Shown here: positions 34,979 through 43,765 of the stretch, piece after piece
Layout: the number at the start of each line of letters is the position of its first letter
How positions within the stretch are numbered: the stretch's first letter is position 1
Translations under genes and position numbers: made by a program
Notes under the pieces: model-generated
Database searches by the model: none
Told to the model about the DNA's origin: nothing
Seen by the model: the letters and a program-made list of their open reading frames with translations, nothing else
DNA from: Acinetobacter bereziniae LMG 1003 = CIP 70.12
GTDB lineage: Bacteria; Pseudomonadota; Gammaproteobacteria; Pseudomonadales; Moraxellaceae
Direction: 5' to 3'
NCBI RefSeq assembly: GCF_000368925.1
Contig: NZ_KB849756.1
Span: 2,506,416-2,570,415, forward strand
DNA length: 64,000 nucleotides

Positions 34979-35140
34979 ACTTCATTGGGGAGTAGCCGCT
35001 GTTTGTTATCAATACGATAATAAATGGGTGATGATCAACATAATTACTCAACAGAGTATGGTCATCATAGCAAAGAACCAATTTAGCTGAAGGCATGTAC
35101 TCAGCTATCTTTTGTTGGCAAGACCTTTGATTTATCACTC
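34979..35140 (+). promoter_or_regulatory. Probable yybP-ykoY manganese riboswitch
   Basis: The conserved 5' strand TTGGGGAGTAGCC (34985–34997) and the 3' strand TTGTTGGCAAGACCTTTG (about 35112–35129) match the fixed parts of the yybP-ykoY class, and ATCAACATA at 35034–35042 fits the internal conserved strand. The element sits upstream of a TMEM165/GDT1-type gene, a family linked to manganese. Class members bind Mn2+ and raise expression of manganese export genes. Edges are approximate because no covariance search was run. Confidence 0.72.
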
Positions 35141-35167
35141 CGCGTTGGATAGGTGACTATTCATATT

Positions 35168-35208
35168 GGCTAGCAGGAGGGGTAAGTCATCGGTAAATAT
35201 TGCTAGCC
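35168..35208 (+). promoter_or_regulatory. Hairpin between riboswitch and start codon
   Basis: GGCTAGCA (35168–35175) pairs perfectly with TGCTAGCC (35201–35208), ending 12 bases before the start codon. It encloses a GGAGGGG sequence and is a plausible expression platform controlling ribosome access or termination. The switching partner is not obvious by eye. Confidence 0.5.
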
Positions 35209-35220
35209 AGAGACTTTGAC

Positions 35221-35799
35221 ATGTTAAATGCCTTCCTCATCTCTTTGGTGGTTGTTGCTTTATCCGAAATGGGCGATAAAACGCAACTACTCGCATTACT
35301 TCTTGCTGCACGTTTCCGTAAACCTATTCCGATTTTATTCGCGATTCTGATTGCGACATTGGTCAATCATGGCGTGTCAGCTGTGCTGGGGCAATGGATT
35401 ACCACGGTACTCAGTCCAACTGTTCTGTTATGGATCGTTTCACTTGGCTTTATCGCCATGGCGGGTTGGATGCTGATTCCAGACGAACTGGATGATGAAT
35501 CTGAAAGCATAAATAAATGGCAGAAATATGGGGTCTTTGGTGCAACATTTGTGTTGTTCTTCCTGGCTGAAATCGGTGATAAAACTCAAATTGCGACCGT
35601 AGCACTTGCTGCACGTTTTGACAGTATCGGATGGGTCACTCTAGGGACTACACTGGGCATTATGTTGGTCAATGCACCTGCTGTATTTATTGGTAATAAG
35701 TTGGCAGATAAATTACCAATTTCTTTAATTCATAAAATTGGCGCAGCGATATTCTTTATCATTGGTGTTGCCGCATTGGTACAACATTACTTTTTTTAA
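35221..35799 (+). CDS. TMEM165/GDT1-family (UPF0016) cation transporter
   Basis: A 192-residue inner-membrane protein made of two homologous halves, each with the family motif E-x-G-D-K-T: EMGDKTQ near residue 16 and EIGDKTQ near residue 114. About six membrane segments are visible with a hydrophilic loop in the middle (PDELDDESESINKW). The family exports Mn2+ or exchanges Ca2+/Mn2+ for protons. ATG 35221 is chosen because it gives the canonical N-terminus; a TTG at 35200 falls in the leader hairpin. The upstream riboswitch supports a manganese role. Confidence 0.85.
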   Translation: MLNAFLISLVVVALSEMGDKTQLLALLLAARFRKPIPILFAILIATLVNHGVSAVLGQWITTVLSPTVLLWIVSLGFIAMAGWMLIPDELDDESESINKWQKYGVFGATFVLFFLAEIGDKTQIATVALAARFDSIGWVTLGTTLGIMLVNAPAVFIGNKLADKLPISLIHKIGAAIFFIIGVAALVQHYFF

Positions 35800-35854
35800 G
35801 GCTGTTTTTTCGATGCAGCTTTAAGCTGTGATTGGATCAGCACCTTTTCAAGAT

Positions 35855-35884
35855 AAAAAACTCAACCTAGTGTTGGGTTTTTTA
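35855..35884 (+). terminator. Intrinsic terminator
   Basis: AAAACTCAAC, loop CTAGT, GTTGGGTTTT, with one G-U pair and a T-rich tail, 55 bases after the transporter gene. Confidence 0.85.
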
Positions 35885-36015
35885 TTATTTTGAGAATAAT
35901 CACACAAATAATCATAAAACTTAGGTTGTATATTTATTGTAACTTTGAAGAAAACCTTATATGTTGTATGGGATAAATAAAGATTTATTTTAAAAAAGGT
36001 TTTGGGGTTCTGGGT

Positions 36016-36813
36016 ATGGCTTTAGATCGCACCACATCGCAAGTTTTGTTTGATAATGGCACACATAAATGTATTAGTTTTACCAGTTTGGTGAAAGGCG
36101 AAGGTGTACAAGCCAATCAATTTTTGATTCTCAATAATGAACGTGCAGCAGTTTTGGATCCAGGTGGTGATTTAACTTATGTACCTTTAACTATGGAATT
36201 AAATAAATACACACGTTTGCAAAACCTAGACTATGTGATGGCATCTCATCAAGACCCTGACATTATTACCTCAATGCCACGTTGGTTAGTGTATACCGAT
36301 GCTAAAGTGGTCGCTTCTAAGTTGTGGGCGCGCTTTTTACCTCACTTAAATTCCGCTTTTATGAGTGACCGTATGAAAGGCGGTTGGCTAGAGCGTTTGA
36401 TTGAGTTACCTGATCAAGGGGGTTCAATTCCTTTGGGTGAAACTCGAATTATTGTCGTTCCTGCACATTTCTTACATTCAGTAGGGAATTTTCAGTTTTA
36501 CGACCCCATCTCTAAAATTTTATTTTCTGGGGATATGGGGGCATCTATTGTTGATGATGCATCTACACCGATAGATGATTTTAATAGTCATATTCCAAGT
36601 ATGCGTGGTTTTCATCAACGGTATATGTGTACCAACAGAATCATTCGCTTATGGGTGAAAATGGTGCGTCAGATGGATATTGAGATGATCGTGCCTCAGC
36701 ATGGCAAACCTTTTATTGGAAAGGAAATGATCAATCAATTTTTAGATTGGATTGAAAATTTACAGTGCGGTGTTGATTTGATGGATGAGACCGTGTTTAC
36801 CTGTCCTCAATAA
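36016..36813 (+). CDS. Stand-alone flavodiiron-like metallo-beta-lactamase-fold protein
   Basis: A 265-residue protein resembling the diiron (ODP) domain of flavodiiron proteins without a flavodoxin domain. Likely metal ligands in order: ASHQDPDI (HxDxD in place of HxExD), AHFLHSVG, LFSGDMGA and VPQHGKPF. Flavodiiron proteins reduce O2 or NO; a lone ODP domain would need an external electron donor. The lost sixth residue His (DH to DI) is as in flavodiiron proteins. It may be cotranscribed with the YkgJ-type gene 90 bases downstream. Confidence 0.75.
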   Translation: MALDRTTSQVLFDNGTHKCISFTSLVKGEGVQANQFLILNNERAAVLDPGGDLTYVPLTMELNKYTRLQNLDYVMASHQDPDIITSMPRWLVYTDAKVVASKLWARFLPHLNSAFMSDRMKGGWLERLIELPDQGGSIPLGETRIIVVPAHFLHSVGNFQFYDPISKILFSGDMGASIVDDASTPIDDFNSHIPSMRGFHQRYMCTNRIIRLWVKMVRQMDIEMIVPQHGKPFIGKEMINQFLDWIENLQCGVDLMDETVFTCPQ

Positions 36814-36903
36814 AAAAACTCAAAAAATCTATTGTGTTTGGATACGACTTTTTTTAGGATTTTCTTGCCAAAATCTTAAACTGATAACGAGAATCTTAAA
36901 AAA

Positions 36904-37269
36904 ATGTTGTCACAAATCTCAGCACAGGATGCATGCTTAAACTGTGGGGCGTGTTGCGCCTTTTTCCGAGTCTCATTTTATTGGGCGGAGGGAGAAGCAA
37001 TGCCTTCAGATTATGTAGAACCGTTAACTGCAGTATATTCATGTATGCAAGGGACCAATCAAAAACAACCCCGTTGTATTGCATTGGATGGTGTTGTTGG
37101 ACAGCAGGTCAGTTGTACCATGTATGAACAACGCAGTTCATCTTGTAAAGAGGTGCAAGCTGGGGATGCACAATGTGCCAAAGCAAGGCAGGCACATAAT
37201 TTAATTCCTTTGATTGATATTGATGTCATGACACCCAGTAATGATGAAGATTTTGATCAGGTGTGCTAA
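36904..37269 (+). CDS. YkgJ-family cysteine-cluster protein
   Basis: A 121-residue protein with a CLNCGACCAFFRV motif near its start and further cysteines in CTMYEQRSSSCKEVQ, the CxxCxxCC…C…C pattern of the YkgJ/UPF0153 family, thought to bind zinc or an iron–sulfur cluster. RPSSCKEV-type spacing is kept as RSSSCKEV. No catalytic function is known. Its place after a diiron-like protein may be coincidental. Confidence 0.82.
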   Translation: MLSQISAQDACLNCGACCAFFRVSFYWAEGEAMPSDYVEPLTAVYSCMQGTNQKQPRCIALDGVVGQQVSCTMYEQRSSSCKEVQAGDAQCAKARQAHNLIPLIDIDVMTPSNDEDFDQVC

Positions 37270-37383
37270 TGCTGCAATGGGGAAGTTTAGGATATGAGAA
37301 GATTTTTTTTACAAGAGATACAAGCTCTAATCATATATTGAGTCGTTTTTTGACAGTAGCCTAGAGTTGTTTAAAAAGCAGAG

Positions 37384-37399
37384 ACTGTCAGCTGACAGT
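37384..37399. promoter_or_regulatory. 16-bp perfect palindrome overlapping a −35 position
   Basis: ACTGTCAGCTGACAGT reaches base 37399, inside the likely −35 zone of a TATAAT box at 37421–37426. A further half-site TGACAGT lies at 37351–37357, exactly 42 bases from the right half-site. The arrangement resembles a repressor operator. The binding protein is unknown; it is unlike the E. coli PurR site. Confidence 0.4.
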
Positions 37400-37535
37400 T
37401 TGCTGTGGTGTTAAATCTACTATAATTTTATATTCAAAGCCCATTTTTATTTCAATAAGATACTGAAAAATAAAGGGTGATCGAGAATAAGATAAATCCG
37501 CACAATAAAAAATGAAAATTGAACGGAAATTTGTA

Positions 37536-37541
37536 TATAAT
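37536..37541 (+). promoter_or_regulatory. −10 box of the proximal guaB promoter
   Basis: TATAAT preceded by TTGTA, with a predicted start near 37548, about 23 bases before the guaB ATG. The −35 region (TGAAAA) is poor. Confidence 0.45.
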
Positions 37542-37570
37542 AGCTCACGGAAATTACCAGCGAGACTGTT

Positions 37571-39037
37571 ATGTTGACCATCGTTCAAGAAGCGTTAACC
37601 TTCGATGATGTCTTATTACTCCCTGCCTATTCTACTATCCTCCCAAAAGATGTCTCTCTAAAGACACGCCTCACACGCGGCATTCAACTGAACATACCTA
37701 TGGTTTCAGCAGCAATGGATACAGTGACTGAGTCACGTATGGCGATTGCAATGGCGCAAAATGGTGGTATCGGTATTTTACATAAAAACATGGATATTTC
37801 TGCGCAAGCTGCAGAAGTTCGCCGTGTGAAAAAATTTGAAGCAGGCATGGTGAAAGATCCTATCACCGTGACTCCTGAAACGACGATACGTGACTTGATT
37901 GCGATTACTCAAGCCAACAATATCAGTGGTGTTCCTGTTGTTAAAGACGGCAAGGTTGTTGGAATTGTGACAGGACGAGATACTCGTTTTGTGACCAATT
38001 TAGAGCAACCTGTAAGTAACATCATGACCGGGCAAGATCGTCTTGTGACTGTTCGTGAAAATGAGTCTAAAGAAAATATTCAAGCATTGTTACAACAACA
38101 TCGCATTGAAAAAGTGTTGGTGGTGGATGATAACCATGCCTTAAAAGGTTTGATTACTGTCACTGATTTCCGCAAAGCAGAATCTTATCCAAATAGCTGT
38201 AAAGACGAATTAGGTCGTTTACGTGTTGGTGCTGCGGTGGGTACTGGTGCAGAAACGCCAAGCCGTGTTGAAGCTTTAGTAGAGGCAGGTGTCGATGCGA
38301 TTGTGGTAGATACTGCGCATGGTCACTCTGCAGGCGTGATTGAGCGTGTACGTTGGGTCAAAGCCAATTTCCCACAAGTTCAAGTCATTGGCGGAAATAT
38401 CGCAACAGGTGATGCGGCATTGGCATTGCTTGACGCGGGTGCAGATGCTGTAAAAGTCGGGATTGGTCCTGGTTCAATCTGTACAACACGTATTGTTGCG
38501 GGTATTGGTATGCCGCAAATTTCAGCAATTGATAGTGTTGCAAATGCACTGAAAGATCAAATTCCGTTAATTGCTGATGGTGGTATCCGCTTCTCTGGCG
38601 ATATGGCAAAAGCGATTGGTGCTGGTGCAAGTACCATTATGGTGGGTTCACTCATGGCAGGTACTGAAGAAGCACCTGGTGAAGTTGAATTCTTCCAAGG
38701 TCGTTACTACAAAGCTTACCGTGGTATGGGGTCTTTGGGTGCAATGGCAGGTGCAACAGGTTCTGCAGACCGTTATTTCCAAGACTCTAAAGCAGGTGCT
38801 GAAAAGTTAGTTCCTGAAGGTATTGAAGGTCGTGTACCTTACAAAGGACCAATGGGTAACATCGTACATCAAATGATGGGCGGTTTACGTTCATCAATGG
38901 GCTATACAGGTTCCGCAACCATTGAAGATCTTCGCCAAAATGCAAAATTTGTGAAAATTACTGCAGCAGGTATGCAAGAGTCGCATGTGCATGATGTCAC
39001 GATTACTAAAGAAGCACCGAACTATCGAGTGGGTTAA
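37571..39037 (+). CDS. guaB: IMP dehydrogenase
   Basis: A 488-residue NAD-dependent enzyme converting IMP to XMP, the control step of guanine nucleotide synthesis. The TIM barrel begins EALTFDDVLLLPAYS. Two CBS domains lie at residues about 93–205 (MVKDPITVTPETTIRDLIAI and the later MTGQDRLVTVRENES). The active-site loop is GIGPGSICTTR with the catalytic Cys, and YRGMGSLGAM lies in the flap region. No gua partner gene is adjacent; a terminator follows. Confidence 0.97.
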   Translation: MLTIVQEALTFDDVLLLPAYSTILPKDVSLKTRLTRGIQLNIPMVSAAMDTVTESRMAIAMAQNGGIGILHKNMDISAQAAEVRRVKKFEAGMVKDPITVTPETTIRDLIAITQANNISGVPVVKDGKVVGIVTGRDTRFVTNLEQPVSNIMTGQDRLVTVRENESKENIQALLQQHRIEKVLVVDDNHALKGLITVTDFRKAESYPNSCKDELGRLRVGAAVGTGAETPSRVEALVEAGVDAIVVDTAHGHSAGVIERVRWVKANFPQVQVIGGNIATGDAALALLDAGADAVKVGIGPGSICTTRIVAGIGMPQISAIDSVANALKDQIPLIADGGIRFSGDMAKAIGAGASTIMVGSLMAGTEEAPGEVEFFQGRYYKAYRGMGSLGAMAGATGSADRYFQDSKAGAEKLVPEGIEGRVPYKGPMGNIVHQMMGGLRSSMGYTGSATIEDLRQNAKFVKITAAGMQESHVHDVTITKEAPNYRVG

Positions 39038-39058
39038 TCTTTTGTAATATTTTGATTG

Positions 39059-39089
39059 AAAAAAGCCGTCAGTTTATGACGGCTTTTTT
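39059..39089 (+). terminator. Intrinsic terminator after guaB
   Basis: AAAAGCCGTCA, loop GTTTA, TGACGGCTTTTTT. Confidence 0.93.
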
Positions 39090-39154
39090 ATTTTGGTGTA
39101 AAGTATAAACGTGAAAAATTGATTGTTATACAACGCATAATAAGTGGGTAAAAA

Positions 39155-40486
39155 ATGAGTTATTTCGGTACAGACGGGATTCGTGGAAAATTTGGTGAAC
39201 TCCCAATTACCCCTGAATTTGCACTTAAATTGGGGTTTGCCGCGGGTAAAGTATTAAAGCAAATTAGCCCAAAAACAAAACCTATTGTGGTTTTAGGTAA
39301 AGATACACGTTTATCTGGTTATATTCTTGAAGCAGCATTACAGGCAGGCTTAAATGCAGCAGGTGTTTATGTGCACTTGTTAGGACCGTTACCTACCCCA
39401 GCGATTGCCCATTTAACACGTGCATTGCATGCCAATTTAGGGATCGTCATTTCTGCATCACACAATCCTTATTTTGATAATGGCATTAAATTTTTCTCAG
39501 ATGAAGGCAAGAAACTACCTGATACGATTCAAGAAGCGATTAACCGTGAATTAGAAAAAGATATAGTCATTGAAGACACCGCTAACTTGGGTAAAAGTGT
39601 ACGTGTTAAAGATGCCAATGGGCGATATATTGAATTTTGCAAATCGACGTTCCCGTATCATTTCAATTTACGCCATTTAAAAATTGTTGTGGATTGCGCC
39701 AATGGTGCAGCTTATAGCGTGGGTCCTGCGGTGTTCCGTGAATTGGGTGCCAAAGTGATTGCACTTTATAATGATCCTGATGGTTTAAATATCAATAAAG
39801 ATTGTGGGTCAACACATCCTGAAAACTTACAAAAAGCTGTTGTGGAGCATCAAGCAGATTTAGGCATTGCTTTTGATGGCGATGCTGACCGTGTTGTATT
39901 GGTTGATCGTCATGGAAAGCTGGTAGATGGTGACCATATTCTTTATATCTTAGCCACACAGTCTTCACAGAAACCAGCAGGTGTAGTGGGTACAGTGATG
40001 AGTAACATGGCTTTGGAATTGGCATTGGAAAAGGCAAAAGTACCTTTTGTACGTGCTAAAGTGGGTGACCGCTATGTTTTACAAAATCTAGAAGAAAACA
40101 ACTGGGTCATTGGCGGTGAGCCATCAGGTCATATTTTGACTTTAGACAAGAGCACAACAGGTGATGCCATTATCGCGGCACTGCAAGTATTGACGGTGTT
40201 GGTTGAGCAAAATAAAGCTTTGGATGAATTGGTCGCCGAGTTTAAAACTTTGCCCAATGTGTTGGTCAATGTACGCCTTGAACAAATGTTTGACCCATAT
40301 GCAGTGCCTGCCTTGGTTGCTGAATTTGATAAAGCAGAAACATTACTCAAAGGGCGTGGTCGAATTTTAATTCGTAAATCTGGGACTGAACCGATTATCC
40401 GTGTTATGGTAGAAGGTGATGATTTGCAAGAAGTCACTGATTTAGCAAATCATTTAGCAGATGCTGTACGCAAAAATGCTGCCTAA
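39155..40486 (+). CDS. glmM: Phosphoglucosamine mutase
   Basis: A 443-residue alpha-D-phosphohexomutase that converts glucosamine-6-phosphate to the 1-phosphate for wall and LPS precursors. YFGTDGIRGKFGELPITPEF is the N-terminal signature, ISASHNPYFDNGIKF the phosphoserine loop, DGDADRV the metal site, GGEPSGH the sugar loop and RKSGTEPIIRVM the phosphate loop. Thirty-three bases separate it from pdxH. Confidence 0.96.
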   Translation: MSYFGTDGIRGKFGELPITPEFALKLGFAAGKVLKQISPKTKPIVVLGKDTRLSGYILEAALQAGLNAAGVYVHLLGPLPTPAIAHLTRALHANLGIVISASHNPYFDNGIKFFSDEGKKLPDTIQEAINRELEKDIVIEDTANLGKSVRVKDANGRYIEFCKSTFPYHFNLRHLKIVVDCANGAAYSVGPAVFRELGAKVIALYNDPDGLNINKDCGSTHPENLQKAVVEHQADLGIAFDGDADRVVLVDRHGKLVDGDHILYILATQSSQKPAGVVGTVMSNMALELALEKAKVPFVRAKVGDRYVLQNLEENNWVIGGEPSGHILTLDKSTTGDAIIAALQVLTVLVEQNKALDELVAEFKTLPNVLVNVRLEQMFDPYAVPALVAEFDKAETLLKGRGRILIRKSGTEPIIRVMVEGDDLQEVTDLANHLADAVRKNAA

Positions 40487-40519
40487 AAATAGTATCTAAT
40501 CTGTAGAAGGTTTGGGTTC

Positions 40520-41176
40520 ATGAGTGATGTGATTAAAGATTTAAGCGAGCTTCGTTTAACCTATCAGAAAGGTGAACTGCATGAGGAACAGGTGGATGCC
40601 CATCCACACGAACAGTTTCTCAATTGGTTTAATTTGGCTCTAGAAGCCAAACTTCATGAACCTTATGCAATGTCCTTAGCGACTGCAAATGCACAAGGTC
40701 GCCCGCATGTGAGGACAGTGTTATTGCGTGGTGCAACCGAAGCTGGTTATGACTTTTATACCAACTATGACAGTCAAAAAGGTTTGGATTTAGCTGAAAA
40801 TCCTTTTGCAGAACTTCTCTTTTACTGGCCTGAGTTGGAGCGCCAAGTCCGTGTTAGTGGTCAAGTCGAGAAAATATCTGAGCAAGAGTCTACTGATTAT
40901 TATCACAAGCGTCCACGCGATAGCCAAATTGCAGCGCATATCAGTACACCTCAAAGTGGGGTGATTGCGAATCGTGAACAACTTCAACAACGCTTTCAAG
41001 CACTGTATGATCAAGTTGCGGAGAAAGACCAACTGGTAAAACCTGAGTTTTGGGGAGGCTATCGTTTGCAACCCGACTATTATGAGTTTTGGCAAGGTCG
41101 TCCAAATCGTTTACATGATCGTTTAACTTATGAAAAGGTTGAGGGATTTTGGAAATTACAACGTTTGATGCCATAA
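40520..41176 (+). CDS. pdxH: Pyridoxamine 5'-phosphate oxidase
   Basis: A 218-residue FMN enzyme oxidising pyridoxine/pyridoxamine 5'-phosphate to pyridoxal phosphate. AMSLATANAQGRPHVRTVLL and FYTNYDSQKGLDLAENPFAE are the FMN-binding parts, RQVRVSGQVEKIS follows, and the C-terminal GGYRLQPDYYEFWQGRPNRL, then HDRLTY, is the PNPOx signature. Its stop immediately abuts the recJ start. Confidence 0.96.
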   Translation: MSDVIKDLSELRLTYQKGELHEEQVDAHPHEQFLNWFNLALEAKLHEPYAMSLATANAQGRPHVRTVLLRGATEAGYDFYTNYDSQKGLDLAENPFAELLFYWPELERQVRVSGQVEKISEQESTDYYHKRPRDSQIAAHISTPQSGVIANREQLQQRFQALYDQVAEKDQLVKPEFWGGYRLQPDYYEFWQGRPNRLHDRLTYEKVEGFWKLQRLMP

Positions 41177-42880
41177 ATGCAAAAAATACAAATTAAACAA
41201 CGACCACTGTTGACACGCCCTGATCATTTTCAGGGCGTATCACCGTTTATTGCTGAACTTTTGGCAAGACGTGGAGTGCAGTCAGAACAAGAACTTGATT
41301 TAAAACTGAAATATTTACTTGCACCCAAAATGAAAGGTTTGGAGCAGGCGATTCAGATCATTGACCAAGCCATAGATGAACAGAAAAAAATCGTCATTGT
41401 GGGGGATTATGATGCCGATGGTGCGACCAGTACAGCACTGATGATATTGGCTTTAAATGAAATGGGAGCAAATGTTCAATATTTAGTGCCTGATCGTTTT
41501 AAATATGGTTATGGTCTCACCCCTAAGATTGCCGATTTAGCTTTTAAAAAATTTCAACCCGATTTATTGGTCACTGTAGATAATGGAATTTCCAGTCATG
41601 CAGGAGTTGATCAAGCGCATTTACTGGGTATGCAGGTCATTATTACCGACCACCATTTGACTACGAAGCAAACACCTCAAGCTGAAGCTGTGGTGAATCC
41701 GAATCAACTGGGATGTGAGTTTCCAAGCAAGGCATTGGCGGGTGTGGGGGTTGCTTTTTATTTATTGGCGAATTTAAGTAGTCATCGTGCAAAACTTGCT
41801 AAATCGACTGCAAAAATGCAGCAATATTTAGATTTGGTTGCTTTAGGCACTTATGCCGATGTGGCAAGTCTGGATTATAACAATCGGATTTTGGTCGATG
41901 CAGGTGTGAAGCGAATTCAGCAAAATCAGTGTCGTGCTGGAATCAGTGCATTGTTGGATATCGCAGGGCGTGATCCAGCTGAGTTAAAAGCTTCTGATTT
42001 AGGGTTTGTCTTAGGTCCTCGAATTAATGCGGCAGGACGTATGGAAACCATGGATATTGGGATTGAATGTCTATTGGCAACTGATATGCAAACTGCCTAT
42101 GCATTGGCGCGTCAGTTGAACGATTTAAATTTGGAGCGCCGTCAAGTTGAATCACAAATAAAGCAAGAAGCACTGACTGAGCTAGAACAACTTGAATTAG
42201 ACCAAGACAATTTACCCGCTGCGTTGGTGATGTTTGAAGAGCATTGGCATCAAGGCGTGATTGGTATTGTTGCGGGGCGTTTAAAAGAACAATTTCATCG
42301 TCCGAGTATTGTATTTGCTGCCGATAAAGATGGCATTCATATCAAAGGATCTGCTCGCTCGATAGAGGGTATCCATATTCGAGATATGATTGAAAAAGTG
42401 GCAGAACAGTATCCTGATTTAATTAGCCATTTTGGTGGTCATGCTGCTGCGGCAGGTTTGACCATTCAAAAGCAAGATTTCGAAGCATTTAAGCAGCGTT
42501 TTACTGAACTGGTTGCTCAATCAGATGAATCTCTGTTTCAAGCGGTGTTATGGACAGACGGTGAATTACCTGCTCAAGCCTTTCAACTGCAAACGGTTGA
42601 TACACTCGAACAATTGGGTCCTTGGGGACAAAAGTTTCCTGCCCCTGTGTTCGAAGGGCAGTTTAAGGTGATTGACTACCGCTGGCTGAAAGATGCTCAT
42701 TTAAAATTGCGTTTGGCTTTAGCAGATGGGCAGGCTGTGGATGCCATTGCATTTAATGTTCGTGATAAATTTAATTTTGATCCGATGCAGGATCGTGTTC
42801 GTATCGTCTATGAGTTGGATAAAAATCAATTCAATGGCAATGTGAGTTTGCAATTGCGAATGTTGCATTTGGAACAGTAA
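41177..42880 (+). CDS. recJ: Single-stranded-DNA-specific exonuclease RecJ
   Basis: A 567-residue 5'–3' exonuclease for recombination and mismatch repair. The DHH motifs are VIVGDYDADGATSTAL, VTVDNGISS and IITDHHLTT; the DHHA1 part holds HFGGHAAAAGLTI. The C-terminal OB-fold (PVFEGQFKVIDYRWLKDAHL) is present. It begins on the base after the pdxH stop, so translation is coupled. An intrinsic terminator lies just downstream. Confidence 0.95.
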   Translation: MQKIQIKQRPLLTRPDHFQGVSPFIAELLARRGVQSEQELDLKLKYLLAPKMKGLEQAIQIIDQAIDEQKKIVIVGDYDADGATSTALMILALNEMGANVQYLVPDRFKYGYGLTPKIADLAFKKFQPDLLVTVDNGISSHAGVDQAHLLGMQVIITDHHLTTKQTPQAEAVVNPNQLGCEFPSKALAGVGVAFYLLANLSSHRAKLAKSTAKMQQYLDLVALGTYADVASLDYNNRILVDAGVKRIQQNQCRAGISALLDIAGRDPAELKASDLGFVLGPRINAAGRMETMDIGIECLLATDMQTAYALARQLNDLNLERRQVESQIKQEALTELEQLELDQDNLPAALVMFEEHWHQGVIGIVAGRLKEQFHRPSIVFAADKDGIHIKGSARSIEGIHIRDMIEKVAEQYPDLISHFGGHAAAAGLTIQKQDFEAFKQRFTELVAQSDESLFQAVLWTDGELPAQAFQLQTVDTLEQLGPWGQKFPAPVFEGQFKVIDYRWLKDAHLKLRLALADGQAVDAIAFNVRDKFNFDPMQDRVRIVYELDKNQFNGNVSLQLRMLHLEQ

Positions 42881-42889
42881 TTTCAAATG

Positions 42890-42916
42890 AAAAAGCGCTG
42901 ATATAGGCGCTTTTTT
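42890..42916 (+). terminator. Intrinsic terminator after recJ
   Basis: AAAAAGCGC, loop TGATATAG, GCGCTTTTTT. Confidence 0.9.
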
Positions 42917-43200
42917 ATTGGCATATGATTAAAAATATAATGAGTAAACTATACGAATAAAAACAAGCCATGTGCTGATTCAATCGGCAAAAGGATTCAA
43001 ATCTGCTGATATTTCTGAATTGATCATGTCCACTTTAAAAATTGAAAGAATGTCTTTTTCATATCTTAAGCAATATCTCTTTATAAAATTAATTTAATAT
43101 AAATCAATTAATTATGGTTTATTATAAATATTTTATTGAATTAAGACACATTAAGATATATCTTAATATGTATAAATTAATCAATTTGAGAAAAATAAAG
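42917..43200. other. A+T-rich control region before the PadR gene
   Basis: It holds no gene. The right end carries the 18-bp operator-like palindrome at 43150–43167. Several TATAAT-like sequences (43085–43140) make the promoter hard to place. Confidence 0.45.
43150..43167. promoter_or_regulatory. Probable operator for the PadR-family regulator
   Basis: ATTAAGATATATCTTAAT is a perfect 18-bp palindrome ending 33 bases before the regulator's start codon. PadR proteins bind inverted repeats and often repress themselves, so autoregulation is likely but inferred. Confidence 0.6.
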
Positions 43201-43743
43201 ATGAAATCAGCTCAGCATGATCATTCACAGCATGACTTTGAACATCGTGGTCATCATCCAGAAAAAGGCTATGCTGGACGTAGAGGTCGCTTATTTGAAT
43301 CAGGAAAAATGAAGCTTTTGGTACTTCATCTGATTGAACAGCAAGCCAAACATGGTTATGAAATTATCAAGGACATTAGTGATCTGGTGGGTGGCGGCTA
43401 TACACCCAGTTCAGGCACTATTTATCCCACACTGACCTATCTTGAAGAAATAGGCTTTGTTCGGGTAGAGAGTACGGCGGATGATCGCAAGCAATATCAT
43501 ATTACTGACGCTGGAAAGTTACACTTAAAAGATCAACAGCAACACATTCAACATTTATTAGCGCGTTTAGAAACGCGTCGTGAAATTCATGAAAATGACC
43601 AATATCTGGATGTGCATCGCGCCATGGAAAATTTAAAAACGGCGTTGCGTTTAAAGCTCAAAGGTAAAGATTTTAATGCAGAACAGGTCAGACAAGTTGC
43701 TGAGATCATTGATCAAGCAGCTGTAAAGATTGGGCGTTTATAG
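43201..43743 (+). CDS. PadR-family regulator, YqjI-like
   Basis: A 180-residue repressor. A His-rich N-terminus (MKSAQHDHSQHDFEHRGHHP) precedes the winged helix: FESGKMKLLVLHLIEQQAKH, then GYEIIKDISDLVGGGYTPSS and GTIYPTLTYLEEIGFV. The C-terminal dimerisation helix holds ENLKTALRLKLKGKD. The same layout occurs in E. coli YqjI, a nickel-sensing repressor of a siderophore-iron reductase. ATG 43201 is chosen because the upstream extension would read through the palindrome and promoter. It heads a tight cluster of four or five genes. Confidence 0.82.
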   Translation: MKSAQHDHSQHDFEHRGHHPEKGYAGRRGRLFESGKMKLLVLHLIEQQAKHGYEIIKDISDLVGGGYTPSSGTIYPTLTYLEEIGFVRVESTADDRKQYHITDAGKLHLKDQQQHIQHLLARLETRREIHENDQYLDVHRAMENLKTALRLKLKGKDFNAEQVRQVAEIIDQAAVKIGRL

Positions 43744-43765
43744 CATGACATCCAAAAGGTGAGAC

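Larger units (their letters stand above)
37270..37570. other. 301-bp region upstream of guaB
   Basis: It contains two promoter candidates and a perfect palindrome, listed separately. There is no ORF with a ribosome-binding site. Confidence 0.5.
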
